A DNA stretch of 64,000 nt. Origin: Flavobacterium sp. J27 (GTDB lineage: Bacteria > Bacteroidota > Bacteroidia > Flavobacteriales > Flavobacteriaceae). The DNA lies in the NCBI RefSeq assembly GCF_004303025.1, contig NZ_PJQW01000004.1, forward strand, positions 275,200-339,199. Reading direction: 5' to 3'. Positions 31,877-40,910 of the stretch are shown here, piece by piece. Every line of letters starts with the position of its first letter. Positions within the stretch are counted from its first letter, which is position 1. The notes beneath the pieces were generated by a model. It did not search any database and was not told the origin of the DNA. It saw only the letters and a program-made list of their open reading frames with translations. The translations under genes and the position numbers were made by a program.

Positions 31877-33073
31877 TTAGTCTTCTTCTAAATTTTCATT
31901 AAATGCAGAAGGCAATAATTGAGGGATGTATTTTACCAAGATAGGTAATAAAATACCACCTCCAGGAAGTAAAAAAATAGTTAATGATGGTATGGTTTTA
32001 CAAATATCGAGTAATTGTTTTTTTACTTTCTTTTTTTCATCTTTATCCAGTTCTTTTGTGGTTGATTTGGCTAAAAGTACCATTAATTCTTTACTTTCTG
32101 AAATTTCTTTAATTAATCTCTTTTTATTCCTATTTATGAGTTTTGAGACCGTTTTGTTAGTTTGGTCATAAAAATGTTTCACAGGGTTAGAAAAATTAAA
32201 ATATGATATTTCGTCTTTATTCGTCATTATAAAGTCTTCAATAGTAAAAAGACTCTCATTTAAAAAAAGGATATTTAATTGAAGTTTTTCTATGATTATT
32301 TCTAAAAAATTTAACTCTTTTATGTCTAATTTTGTATCACTCCAAACAGCCATTTCTACTAAATCTAAAATGTATAATTTTTCGATTAGTGTTTGAAATT
32401 TAGTAAAATTAATTTCTTCAATGGTTAAGGTATCAATGTTTTGTAATTTAGAATAACGCAACGAGTTTTCAAAGAGCTTAATTAGCAACTCATCGTACTT
32501 GGTTTTGTTGTTTTTAATTTTGAATGTTAAGGAAACCACTTTCATGCAACTCGATTCAAAGTCTTTCAAGTATTTCTCCGTATGATCTTCTTGATGAATA
32601 TATTGATAGTATCCTAAAACATCTAGAAAAAGCATGGCATTGATTACGATATGAGAAAAACTTTTGGTAACCACATTTTGATTGGTTTGAATCCGATCAT
32701 TAATAATGCTTTCTAATTGCGAACTTTTGCTAGCACTTGGTAACAATTTCGTTAAGAAATTATAATTTTCTTTTTGAATGGATTTGTAAAATGAATTTAC
32801 ACTTTTTAAAAACAAAAGGGTATCCGTTTCTTTCGTTTTTATACAAAAGACAGTATATAAAGTGTTTAAAAAAGCTATTTTAGTAATTTCATCCAAAGAA
32901 AGACCAGAAAGGTCAATAGAATTTTTTAAAACGATAGTTATGGGATGGCCATAAATGAACCCCGATTTCCTTAAATCGGTATAAAAAGATTCATAATCAG
33001 AGTAATCCTTAAAATTACTTTGATTTTCTAAAAAAAACTTGTCTATCCAACCGTTAATTGAAGGGTTAATCAT
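31877..33073 (-). CDS. LETM1-related biofilm-associated protein
   Basis: A 398-residue helical protein found widely in Flavobacteriia. It opens with MINPSINGWIDKFFLENQSN, has a long helical middle, and ends in the LETM1-like segment KKQLLDICKTIPSLTIFLLP, then GGGILLPILVKYIPQLLPSAF. That membrane helix with Pro-Gly-Gly-Gly is the LETM1-type signature. In eukaryotes LETM1 is a mitochondrial K+/H+ or Ca2+/H+ exchanger; the bacterial family was named from biofilm screens. I cannot say which ion, if any, it moves. It converges with the carbonic anhydrase gene across a 4-bp gap. Confidence 0.85.
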   Translation of the reverse strand: MINPSINGWIDKFFLENQSNFKDYSDYESFYTDLRKSGFIYGHPITIVLKNSIDLSGLSLDEITKIAFLNTLYTVFCIKTKETDTLLFLKSVNSFYKSIQKENYNFLTKLLPSASKSSQLESIINDRIQTNQNVVTKSFSHIVINAMLFLDVLGYYQYIHQEDHTEKYLKDFESSCMKVVSLTFKIKNNKTKYDELLIKLFENSLRYSKLQNIDTLTIEEINFTKFQTLIEKLYILDLVEMAVWSDTKLDIKELNFLEIIIEKLQLNILFLNESLFTIEDFIMTNKDEISYFNFSNPVKHFYDQTNKTVSKLINRNKKRLIKEISESKELMVLLAKSTTKELDKDEKKKVKKQLLDICKTIPSLTIFLLPGGGILLPILVKYIPQLLPSAFNENLEED

Positions 33074-33164
33074 TTTAAAAATATTGAGACAAATTTAAAA
33101 ATTTCTTATTTCTATACTGTTAAATTTACAAAGTATTTATATCTTGCTAGAAAAATATTCTTGT

Positions 33165-34394
33165 ATGAATTTTGCTATAATTATTACTATTTGTGTCTTA
33201 CTGCTATTAGCTTATGCTTTCACAATTAGCTCTTCAAAAACCAAAATACCTTCGGTTATTTTGTTGTTGCTTTTGGGGTGGGTTGTGAAGCAAATAACGG
33301 ATGTTTTTCATATTGTAATTCCAGATTTAAATTCGTTGTTGCCATTTTTTGGAACATTAGGATTAGTATTGATAGTTTTAGAAGGCTCATTAGAATTAGA
33401 ATTAAATAAAAAGAAACTTCCTTTTGTGGGGAAAACTTTGGTCACGGCTATTATTCCTTTATTTGTTACTGCCTTTGTTATAGGACATTTTTTTTATTAC
33501 TTCTTAGATTCAAGTTATAAAGATGGCTTAATTAATGCTGCGCCATTATGTATTATTAGTAGTGCTATTGCTATTTCTAGTGTAGGACATTTAAATGCTT
33601 TCAATAAAGAGTTTGCTATTTATGAAAGTAGTCTTTCCGATATTATAGGAGTGTTATTTTTTAATTTTATTGCTTTAAATTCGGTTATTAATTTAGATAC
33701 ATTAGGTCATTTTGGCTTACAAATCTTATTGATGTTATTGATTTCTTTCATAGCTTCCGCATTTTTAGCTTTTTTATTAAGTAGAATAGATCATCATATT
33801 AAATTTGCACCTATCGTTTTATTGATTATTTTAATTTTTGCTATTTCAGAAATTTACCATTTACCAGCTTTAATTTTTATCATGTTATTTGGGTTGTTTA
33901 TTGGTAATTTTGATGAATTAGAGCGTTTTAAAGCTATTCAATATTTAAAACCAAGATCTTTAGACAAAGAGGTAAAAAAATTTAAAGAATTGATTATAGA
34001 AGCTGCTTTTTTAGTGCGTTCACTTTTCTTTTTATTGTTTGGCTTTTTGATGAAAACCGAAGATATTTTAAATCCGCATACTTTTGAATTAGCCATAGGG
34101 ATTGTTATATTAATCTATTTGGTGAGAGCTTTACAATTAAAAGTATTTAAAGTGAAGTTTATGCCGTTGTTATATATTGCACCTCGAGGATTAATTACCA
34201 TTCTATTATTTATTAGTATTCCAGACGAAAGTAAGATACCTTTAGTTAATAAAGCTTTAATTATACAAGTGATTGTATTAACGGCTTTAATTATGATGTT
34301 TGGGTTGATATTTAACAAGCAAGAAGAAACCAAGAAATCAAATAAAAATGGTGATGAAAATTTGACCATTGAAGATATGGATGTTCCTTTATAG
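33165..34394 (+). CDS. cation:proton antiporter (NhaP/CPA1-like)
   Basis: A membrane protein with about 12 helices. It begins MNFAIIITICVLLLLAYAFTISS, then KTKIPSVILLLLLGW, and carries conserved charge in GLVLIVLEGSLELELNKKKLPFVG (the unwound helix near the ion site) and in SSLSDIIGVLFFNFIAL, where Asp would be in the ion-binding helix. The later RSLFFLLFGFLMKTE and APRGLITILLF match the C-terminal half of the CPA superfamily. It would exchange Na+ or K+ for H+. I chose the ATG at 33165 over a TTG seven codons upstream. A cytosolic RCK/TrkA domain is absent. It has its own terminator. Confidence 0.85.
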   Translation: MNFAIIITICVLLLLAYAFTISSSKTKIPSVILLLLLGWVVKQITDVFHIVIPDLNSLLPFFGTLGLVLIVLEGSLELELNKKKLPFVGKTLVTAIIPLFVTAFVIGHFFYYFLDSSYKDGLINAAPLCIISSAIAISSVGHLNAFNKEFAIYESSLSDIIGVLFFNFIALNSVINLDTLGHFGLQILLMLLISFIASAFLAFLLSRIDHHIKFAPIVLLIILIFAISEIYHLPALIFIMLFGLFIGNFDELERFKAIQYLKPRSLDKEVKKFKELIIEAAFLVRSLFFLLFGFLMKTEDILNPHTFELAIGIVILIYLVRALQLKVFKVKFMPLLYIAPRGLITILLFISIPDESKIPLVNKALIIQVIVLTALIMMFGLIFNKQEETKKSNKNGDENLTIEDMDVPL

Positions 34395-34414
34395 AAAATA
34401 AAATCATAAATAAA

Positions 34415-34443
34415 AAAAATCCACTTTTTAAAAGTGGATTTTT
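34415..34443. terminator. bidirectional intrinsic terminator
   Basis: A 14-bp stem (AAAAATCCACTTTT against its complement) with A and T runs lies between the antiporter gene and the end of the fad operon on the other strand. Confidence 0.85.
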
Positions 34444-34475
34444 AAACAAACTAAACCAAAAAATTACAGATGTTT

Positions 34476-36266
34476 TTAGTAGCAATATTTATTTTCGCTA
34501 ATTAATTTTGCTGCAATTTTTTCTCTTAAACCAACTACATTTGGTAGGTTGGTATATTTTGTAAAACGCTTTAGCCCCATTAACATCATTCTTTGTTCGT
34601 CACCTTCAGCAAAAGAAACAATACCTTCTTTTCCTTTTTGGTTAACAATATCAACTGCATGATATAAATATAATTGAGCCATTGCAATTTGTTCTTGTAC
34701 TTTGTCGGCACCTTCTTTTTTAGCTAATTTTTCAGTTCTAAGGATAGTACTTTCGGCTAAATAGATTTCAATTAAAATATCTGAAGCTGCCATTAATAAT
34801 TGTTGGTGTGTTTCTAATTCTGGTCCGTATTTTTGAACAGCAGCACCAGCTACCATTAAGAATACTTTTTTCAATTTAGCAATCATTTCTTTTTCTTCAG
34901 CAAATAATTCAGAATAATCAGGTACATCAAAAGATGGAATACCCATTAATTCTTCAGCAACAGCCATTGCAGGACCTAATAAATCTACATGACCTTTCAT
35001 TGCTTTCTTAACAAGCATACCTACAGATAACATTCTGTTGATTTCATTAGTACCTTCATAGATACGAGCAATACGAGCGTCTCTCCAGGCACTTTCCATT
35101 GGTGCATCTTCTGAGAATCCCATACCTCCAAAAATTTGGATTCCTTCATCAGTACAGCTTTGTACATCTTCTGAAACGGCTACTTTTAAGATGGAGCATT
35201 CGATAGCAAATTCTTCCACACCTTTTAATTCGGCTTCTTGATGCGAATTTCCTTCACTTACTCTAATGTTGATTCTTTTTTCAATATCGTTAGCTGCTCT
35301 ATATGTAGCACTTTCCCCAGCATATGCATTAGTTGCCATTTCAGCTAATTTAGATTGGATAGCACCAAAGCTAGCGATTGGCGTTTTAAACTGAACTCTT
35401 TCATTAGCATAATTAACAGCACCAGAAACAGTTCTTCTTTGTGCTTCTAAACAAGCTGCGGCTAATTTAATACGTCCTACGTTTAATGCATTCATAGCAA
35501 TTTTAAAACCTTCACCACGACCCGCTAACATATTCTCTACAGGTACTTTAGTTTCGTTAAAGAAAACCTGACGAGTAGAAGAGGAGCGAATCCCTAACTT
35601 GTGTTCTTCGTCTCCTAAAGAGATTCCGTTTGAAGGATCATTTTCAACGATAAAACCTGTAATATTTTTATCATCTTCAATACGTGCAAAAACGATAAAT
35701 ACGGAACAAAAACCAGCATTTGAAATCCACATTTTTCCACCAGTAATTTTATAATGTGTACCGTCTTCTGATAAAACCGCTTTCGTTTTTCCAGAGTTTG
35801 CATCTGAACCAGCACCAGGTTCCGTTAAACAGTAAGCTCCAAACCATTCTCCTGAAGCTAGTTTTGGCACATATTTTAATTTTTGTTCTTCTGTACCATA
35901 TAAGGTAATTGGCATGGTTCCAATTCCTGTATGAGCACCAAATGCAGTTGAAAAAGATCCCGTTGCACCTGAGATATAGTCACAAACTAAAACGGTATTG
36001 GTAAAACCCATTTCCATTCCTCCATAAGCTTCAGGAACAGCAACACTTAAATAACCTAATTCTCCCGCTTTACGCATTACTTCTTCAGTAAGTGCATAAT
36101 CTTTTTTCTCAAAACGCTCTTTATTTGGCCAAAGTTCTTTGTCTACGAATTCGATAACCGAATCACGCATCATAACTTGCTCTTCTGAAAAATCTTCAGG
36201 TGTGAAGATATCCTCACATTTTGTTTCTTTAACTAGGAATTGACCTCCTCTGATAATATCTGACAT
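34476..36266 (-). CDS. acyl-CoA dehydrogenase
   Basis: The first enzyme of beta-oxidation makes trans-2-enoyl-CoA with FAD. The 596-residue length and the extra C-terminal helical domain fit the VLCAD/FadE12-like class. Visible: YCLTEPGAGSDANSGKTKAV, KMWISNAGFCSVFIVFARI, the VGRIKLAAACLEAQRRTVS segment, and TDEGIQIFGGMGFSEDAPMESAWRDARIARIYEGTNEINRM, which contains the catalytic Glu region. It is the last gene of the marR-fadJ-fadA operon, separated from fadA by a four-helix-bundle gene and a repetitive spacer. It is expected to be controlled by the MarR-type regulator. Confidence 0.93.
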   Translation of the reverse strand: MSDIIRGGQFLVKETKCEDIFTPEDFSEEQVMMRDSVIEFVDKELWPNKERFEKKDYALTEEVMRKAGELGYLSVAVPEAYGGMEMGFTNTVLVCDYISGATGSFSTAFGAHTGIGTMPITLYGTEEQKLKYVPKLASGEWFGAYCLTEPGAGSDANSGKTKAVLSEDGTHYKITGGKMWISNAGFCSVFIVFARIEDDKNITGFIVENDPSNGISLGDEEHKLGIRSSSTRQVFFNETKVPVENMLAGRGEGFKIAMNALNVGRIKLAAACLEAQRRTVSGAVNYANERVQFKTPIASFGAIQSKLAEMATNAYAGESATYRAANDIEKRINIRVSEGNSHQEAELKGVEEFAIECSILKVAVSEDVQSCTDEGIQIFGGMGFSEDAPMESAWRDARIARIYEGTNEINRMLSVGMLVKKAMKGHVDLLGPAMAVAEELMGIPSFDVPDYSELFAEEKEMIAKLKKVFLMVAGAAVQKYGPELETHQQLLMAASDILIEIYLAESTILRTEKLAKKEGADKVQEQIAMAQLYLYHAVDIVNQKGKEGIVSFAEGDEQRMMLMGLKRFTKYTNLPNVVGLREKIAAKLISENKYCY

Positions 36267-36281
36267 TTTTTTATTTTTTTT

Positions 36282-36312
36282 AGAGAAAAGAAGAAAGAAA
36301 CAAGAAAAAAGA
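36282..36312. repeat. purine-rich flank of the four-helix-bundle cassette
   Basis: AGAGAAAAGAAGAAAGAAAC and on to AAGAAAAAAGA ends just before the stop of the four-helix-bundle gene. It is the approximate complement of the pyrimidine tract on the other side of the gene, and is similar to the purine half at 37907-37940. Confidence 0.55.
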
Positions 36313-36663
36313 TTATTCCAGTTTACTGATAAAACCAGTTGTCATTTTTTGGAATTCAATAATCTTATTTTCTATTTCAGTCGTTTTTTCTTGAGTTATA
36401 TAATTGTTTTGTAATACTATTAATAATTGAGTTTGTAATTCGAAAGAAGAGCCTAAACTAATATTTAGGAAATGTTTGAAATGAGTATTTTCTCTATTTG
36501 ATCCTTCAGCAATATTAGACGGTATTGAAACCGAAGCCCTTTTCATTTGACTGGTTAAACCATAAACTTCATTATTTGGAAAATCTAAACTTATATTATG
36601 AATATCATGTGCAATGTCCATTGCTAAAATCCATATTTTAAGATTTTTAAAGTTATGCTTCAT
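36313..36663 (-). CDS. four-helix-bundle protein (23S rRNA intervening sequence type)
   Basis: A 116-residue protein of the S23/Avd-like four-helix-bundle family. The pattern is MKHNFKNLKIWILAMDIAHDI, then YGLTSQMKRASVSIPSNIAEG, which is the family signature, followed by SSFELQTQLLIVLQNNYI and a last helix. Members were first found inside intervening sequences of 23S rRNA genes and as accessory proteins of diversity-generating retroelements; they occur as solitary, mobile-looking genes in Bacteroidetes. Here it interrupts a beta-oxidation operon between fadA and the dehydrogenase gene, flanked by a purine-rich tract on one side and its complement on the other. The function in this setting is unknown. 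Confidence 0.88.
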   Translation of the reverse strand: MKHNFKNLKIWILAMDIAHDIHNISLDFPNNEVYGLTSQMKRASVSIPSNIAEGSNRENTHFKHFLNISLGSSFELQTQLLIVLQNNYITQEKTTEIENKIIEFQKMTTGFISKLE

Positions 36664-36673
36664 CAGTTTTTTA

Positions 36674-36697
36674 TCTTTCTTCTTGCCTCTTTTTTCT
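36674..36697. repeat. pyrimidine-rich flank of the four-helix-bundle cassette
   Basis: TCTTTCTTCTTGCCTCTTTT and a following TTCT. It lies 11-34 bp upstream of the four-helix-bundle start on the coding strand and is close to the pyrimidine half of the repeat at 37941-37973. Confidence 0.55.
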
Positions 36698-36705
36698 ATG
36701 TTCTA

Positions 36706-37893
36706 TTATTTTAAAAACTCATAAATTCCTGCAGTACCTTGTCCGGTTCCTACACACATGGTTACCATTCCGTATTTAGCATTACCACGTTTGCGCATTT
36801 CGTCAAACAATTGAACCGATAATTTCGCACCTGTACAACCTAGAGGATGTCCTAAGGAAATGGCACCACCATTTACATTAATAATATCTGGATTAAGACC
36901 TAATTCGCGAATTACTGCCAAAGATTGTGAAGCGAAAGCTTCATTTAATTCAATTAAATCGATATCTGATTGTTTTAAACCTGCTTGTTTTAAGGCTTTT
37001 GGAATTGCCTTTACAGGTCCGATACCCATAATTCTTGGTTCTACACCTGCGGAAGCAAAATTTACTAAACGAGCAATAGGTTCTAAGTTTAATTCTTTTA
37101 CCATTTCTTCGCTCATCACTAAAACAAAAGCTGCTCCATCACTCATTTGAGATGAGTTGCCTGCTGTAACACTTCCGTCTGCAGCAAATACTGGTCTTAA
37201 TTTTGCTAAAGCTTCAACTGAAGTTCCTGCTCTAGGTCCTTCGTCTTTTGTAACTACATAAGAGCGGGTTTCTTTTTTTCCGTTTTCATTTACAAAAGTT
37301 TCTTCTACAGTAATAGGAACAATTTGGTCATCAAATCGTCCTTCTGCTTGTGCTTTTAAAGCTTTCATATGAGAATGATAAGCAAATTCATCTTGATCTT
37401 CGCGAGAGACATTAAATTGTTTTGCCACTGCTTCTGCGGTTAATCCCATTCCCCAGTAGTAATCTTCATGACCTTCTTTGGATAATTTATAATCTGGAGT
37501 GGGTTTATAACCCCCCATTGGAATATAACTCATACTCTCTGCACCACCTGCAATAATACAATCGGCCATTCCAGCTTGAATTTTGGCAGTAGCCATACCA
37601 ATAGTTTCAATTCCAGAGGCACAATATCTATTTACGGTCACACCAGGAACGTCTTCTACTTTTAATCCCATTAAAGAGATGAGGCGCCCTACATTTAATC
37701 CTTGTTCTGCTTCTGGCATAGCATTACCTACCATCACATCGTCGATACGAGTTTTGTCGAAATTAGGTAATTCTTTCATCATGTGTTCAATAGTTTCAGC
37801 AGCCAGTTCGTCTGGTCTTTTGAAACGAAAAACACCTTTAGGTGCTTTACCTACTGCAGTTCTATATGCTTTTACTATATATGCTGTTTTCAT
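36706..37893 (-). CDS. acetyl-CoA C-acyltransferase (thiolase)
   Basis: The last step of beta-oxidation, cleaving 3-oxoacyl-CoA with CoA. The nucleophile is Cys in VNRYCASGIETIGMATA, the second catalytic Cys is in MVTMCVGTGQGTAGIYE, and the His is in GHPLGCTGAKLSVQL. GAMPEAEQGLNVGR-type and GGAESMSYIPMGGYKP motifs follow the family. Length 395 is typical of FadA-type thiolases. It follows the fadJ-like gene on the same strand across a 77-bp spacer. The spacer carries a purine/pyrimidine repeat. The order regulator-fadJ-fadA-fadE is a common flavobacterial arrangement. Confidence 0.95.
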   Translation of the reverse strand: MKTAYIVKAYRTAVGKAPKGVFRFKRPDELAAETIEHMMKELPNFDKTRIDDVMVGNAMPEAEQGLNVGRLISLMGLKVEDVPGVTVNRYCASGIETIGMATAKIQAGMADCIIAGGAESMSYIPMGGYKPTPDYKLSKEGHEDYYWGMGLTAEAVAKQFNVSREDQDEFAYHSHMKALKAQAEGRFDDQIVPITVEETFVNENGKKETRSYVVTKDEGPRAGTSVEALAKLRPVFAADGSVTAGNSSQMSDGAAFVLVMSEEMVKELNLEPIARLVNFASAGVEPRIMGIGPVKAIPKALKQAGLKQSDIDLIELNEAFASQSLAVIRELGLNPDIINVNGGAISLGHPLGCTGAKLSVQLFDEMRKRGNAKYGMVTMCVGTGQGTAGIYEFLK

Positions 37894-37906
37894 AATTTTT
37901 ATTTTT

Positions 37907-37973
37907 AGAGGAAAGAAGAAAAAGAAAAGAGAAAAGAGAGTTTCTTTTTCTTGCTTCTTTTTTCTTGTTTCTA
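37907..37973. repeat. purine/pyrimidine repeat in the fadJ-fadA spacer
   Basis: A purine run (37907-37940) is followed by a pyrimidine run (37941-37973) that includes CTTGCTTCTTTTTTCTTG and the fadJ stop. Each half closely resembles one flank of the four-helix-bundle gene, in the same order and orientation and with the same TTTTTAGAG edge. The two halves are therefore approximate inverted repeats. It looks like the same cassette with no gene inside. Confidence 0.6.
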
Positions 37974-40361
37974 ATTTCTAAGAGGTTTCCCTTTTGTTAA
38001 CATGTATTGAATTCTCTCTAAAGATTTTCTTTCACCAGTTAAGGATAGGAAAGCTTCTCTTTCTAGGTCTAATAAATATTGTTCCGTTACTAGAGTTGGT
38101 TCAGATAAATCACCACCAGCCATTACGTAAGCTAATTTATTGGCAATCTTTTTATCATGTTCCGAGATATATTTTCCAGCTTCCATACTGTCTGTACCAA
38201 CTAAAAACATACCTAAAGCTTGTTTCCCTAATACTTTAATGTCTTTTCTTCTAGGTGCTTGAGTATACCCTTGTTCTGCCATTTGTAAAGCCACTTGTTT
38301 CGCAGTAGCAATTTGGCGGTCTTTGTTTACAACAACCATATCTCTTCCTTTAAGAAGAACTCCTGTGTCAAATCCTTCATAAGCAGAAGTAGCCACTTTA
38401 GCCATACCTACAGTTAAGAAATATTCTTGTAAAACGTTTAATTCCACATCATTTTTACGGAATAAGTCAGAAGCTCTTAAAGCCATTTCTTTAGAACCAC
38501 CACCACCAGGGATGACACCTACACCAAATTCTACTAACCCAATATACGTTTCAGCAGCTGCAACAGCGCGGTCTGCGTGCATGGTTAATTCACAACCACC
38601 ACCCAATGTCATGCCATGAGGAGCAGCAATAACAGGAATTGCAGAATAACGACAACGCATCATGGTGTCTTGGAACATTTTGATAGCCATATTCAATTCG
38701 TCATATTCTTGCTCCACAGCCATCATGAAAATCATTCCTAAATTTGCACCAACAGAGAAATTTGCTCCTTGGTTACCAATCACTAATCCGTTGTATTCTT
38801 TTTCAGCAATATCAATCGCCTTATTAATTCCTTGAAGGACACCAGCACCAATAGAATTCATCTTTGAAGTAAATTCTAAGTTGATAATTCCATCTCCTAA
38901 ATCGGTAATAATAGAGTCGCTGTTATTCCATATTTTTTTACTTTCACGAATGTTATTTAAGATAATGAAAGCATCTTGTCCAGGAATTTTTTCTACTTTT
39001 TTAGACTGAATATTATAGTAATAAGTAGCGCCTTCTTTTACAGAATAAAAAGAATTGTTTCCAGAAGCAATCATTTCGGTAACCCATGCTGCTGGTTCAT
39101 ATCCTTCTGCTTTCATTAGTTCGATACCTTTTTCTACACCGATAGCATCCCAAATTTCAAACGGACCATTTTCCCAACCAAAACCTGCTTTCATGGCATC
39201 GTCAATTTTGTAGAAATCTTCTGTAATTTCTGGAACGCGGTTAGAACAATATTGGAACATTGCTGAAAAATTCTTTCTGTAAAATTCTCCCGCTTTATCT
39301 TTACCTTTTACTAATACTTTAAAACGATCAATTGGTTTATCGATAGTTTTAGTTAATTCTAAAGTAGCAAAAGAAGCTTTTTTATTAGGTCTGTATTCTA
39401 ATGTATCTAAATCTAAAGTAAGAATGTCTTTTCCTTCTTTTTTATAGAAACCTTGTCCTGTTTTACTTCCTAACCAATTGTTGTCCATCATGGTTTGTAC
39501 GAAAGCCGGTAGTTTGAATAATTCATGAGATTCATCATTCGGACAGTTTTCATAAATACCGTTAGCGACATGTACTAAAGTATCTAAACCAACCACATCT
39601 ACTGTTCTGAAAGTAGCAGATTTTGGTCTACCAATAACAGGTCCCGTTAATTTATCTACTTCTTCAACAGTTAATCCCATTTCTTTTACTTGGTGGAATA
39701 AACTTTGGATTCCGAAAATTCCAATTCTGTTACCAATAAAAGCAGGAGTGTCCTTTGCAACAACTGAAGTTTTTCCTAAGAATTTTTCACCATAACCATT
39801 TAAGAAATCCAATACTTCTTGTGATGTTTTTGGTCCAGGAATAATTTCGAATAATTTTAAGTAACGTGCAGGGTTAAAGAAGTGTGTTCCACAGAAGTGT
39901 TTTTGGAAATCTTCACTTCTTCCTTCGCTCATAAAATGAATAGGAATACCAGAAGTGTTTGAAGTAATTAAGGTACCTGGTTTTCTATATTTTTCTACTT
40001 GTTCAAAGACTAATTTTTTAATGTCTAGTCTTTCAACAACAACTTCAATTACCCAGTCAGCATCTGCTATTTTTGGCATATCATCTGTGGTGTTACCAGT
40101 AGTAATTCTATTGGCAAAACTTGGATGATAAATAGGAGATGGTTTCGATTTTAAAGCATTTGCTAGATGTTCATTTACTAAACGATTTCTAACAATTTTG
40201 TTTTCTAAGGTTAGTCCTTTTTTCTGTTCAGCTTCTGTTAATTCTCTTGGAACGATGTCTAATAATAATACTTCAACACCAATGTTTGCAAAATGACAAG
40301 CAATGCCGCTTCCCATAATACCAGAACCAATAACAGCAACTTTTTTAATATTACGTTTCAT
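37971..40361 (-). CDS. 3-hydroxyacyl-CoA dehydrogenase/enoyl-CoA hydratase fusion
   Basis: A bifunctional FadJ/FadB-type enzyme. The N-terminal half is the NAD-dependent dehydrogenase: VAVIGSGIMGSGIACHFANIG, then FCGTHFFNPARYLKLFEIIPG with the catalytic His-Glu pair region. The C-terminal half is a crotonase-fold hydratase (GLVIGNQGANFSVGANLGM, then HGMTLGGGCELTMHADRAVAAAE). The domain order, dehydrogenase first, is that of a family typical of Bacteroidetes and reverse to E. coli FadB. Length 796. It starts 8 bp after the MarR gene and is probably translated from the same mRNA. Confidence 0.94.
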   Translation of the reverse strand: MKRNIKKVAVIGSGIMGSGIACHFANIGVEVLLLDIVPRELTEAEQKKGLTLENKIVRNRLVNEHLANALKSKPSPIYHPSFANRITTGNTTDDMPKIADADWVIEVVVERLDIKKLVFEQVEKYRKPGTLITSNTSGIPIHFMSEGRSEDFQKHFCGTHFFNPARYLKLFEIIPGPKTSQEVLDFLNGYGEKFLGKTSVVAKDTPAFIGNRIGIFGIQSLFHQVKEMGLTVEEVDKLTGPVIGRPKSATFRTVDVVGLDTLVHVANGIYENCPNDESHELFKLPAFVQTMMDNNWLGSKTGQGFYKKEGKDILTLDLDTLEYRPNKKASFATLELTKTIDKPIDRFKVLVKGKDKAGEFYRKNFSAMFQYCSNRVPEITEDFYKIDDAMKAGFGWENGPFEIWDAIGVEKGIELMKAEGYEPAAWVTEMIASGNNSFYSVKEGATYYYNIQSKKVEKIPGQDAFIILNNIRESKKIWNNSDSIITDLGDGIINLEFTSKMNSIGAGVLQGINKAIDIAEKEYNGLVIGNQGANFSVGANLGMIFMMAVEQEYDELNMAIKMFQDTMMRCRYSAIPVIAAPHGMTLGGGCELTMHADRAVAAAETYIGLVEFGVGVIPGGGGSKEMALRASDLFRKNDVELNVLQEYFLTVGMAKVATSAYEGFDTGVLLKGRDMVVVNKDRQIATAKQVALQMAEQGYTQAPRRKDIKVLGKQALGMFLVGTDSMEAGKYISEHDKKIANKLAYVMAGGDLSEPTLVTEQYLLDLEREAFLSLTGERKSLERIQYMLTKGKPLRN

Positions 40362-40369
40362 ATACTTGG

Positions 40370-40828
40370 TTATAATTTGTTTTCAAATTCTTCTTCTGAA
40401 TAAATCTTTTTATCAGCTATTAATTCATTAATAACTTCAGCCACTTGCATAAAATGAATCAGTTTCTCTTCAGAAACATGTTCTTTTATGGTTTCGTTAA
40501 ATTTTAATACGGTTTTTTTGGAGAGTTCTCTTTTTTCCTGACCTTCTTTTGTAAGTTCTATAATAACCCCTCTACCATCAGTTGGATTTTTTTTACGGGT
40601 TATAAGTCCTTTTTCTTCCATTGATTTTAAAGTACGGGTTAAGCTTGTTGCTTCCATACCCATTCTTGGACCTAACATAGTTGATGGTGTTCCTTTTTCT
40701 TTATCGATGCTCAACAAGGCAAATCCTGTTGCCATTGTGGCACCGTATTTTGATGCTTCTTCATTATACATTCTTGCAACTGCTTGCCATGTATATCTTA
40801 GAATATAATCGATTGTTTTATCTTGCAT
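40370..40828 (-). CDS. MarR-family regulator of beta-oxidation
   Basis: A 152-residue winged-helix regulator. The DNA-binding part is LGPRMGMEATSLTRTLKSME, then EKGLITRKKNPTDGRGVIIELTKEG, the typical MarR wing with Asp-Gly-Arg. The first gene of the fad operon, it has a 30-bp perfect palindrome just upstream. The same palindrome core stands in front of the acyl-CoA synthetase gene. I infer that it represses both units and is released by an acyl-CoA or fatty acid. It is 8 bp before the fadJ-like gene. The ligand is not determinable from sequence. Confidence 0.9.
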   Translation of the reverse strand: MQDKTIDYILRYTWQAVARMYNEEASKYGATMATGFALLSIDKEKGTPSTMLGPRMGMEATSLTRTLKSMEEKGLITRKKNPTDGRGVIIELTKEGQEKRELSKKTVLKFNETIKEHVSEEKLIHFMQVAEVINELIADKKIYSEEEFENKL

Positions 40829-40854
40829 TCCGAAATCGTTTTAGCAAATATAAA

Positions 40855-40884
40855 AAAAAATACTATGCATGCATAGTATTTTTT
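40855..40884. promoter_or_regulatory. palindromic operator of the marR-fad operon
   Basis: A 30-bp perfect palindrome whose core is TACTATGCATGCATAGTA, flanked by six A's and six T's. It is centred about 41 bp upstream of the marR start, where the promoter should be. A near-identical core lies before the acyl-CoA synthetase gene. It is the best candidate for the MarR binding site. Confidence 0.75.
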
Positions 40885-40910
40885 AAATTATTTTTATATA
40901 TTTTTTTAAA

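Noticed and set aside
36313..36663. Diversity-generating retroelement accessory gene (avd)
   Set aside because: No reverse transcriptase or template/variable repeat is near; only the four-helix-bundle protein is present.
37583..37981. Open frame of 132 codons on the plus strand opposite fadA
   Set aside because: It lies antisense to a strongly conserved thiolase; the codon pattern is the complement of that gene.
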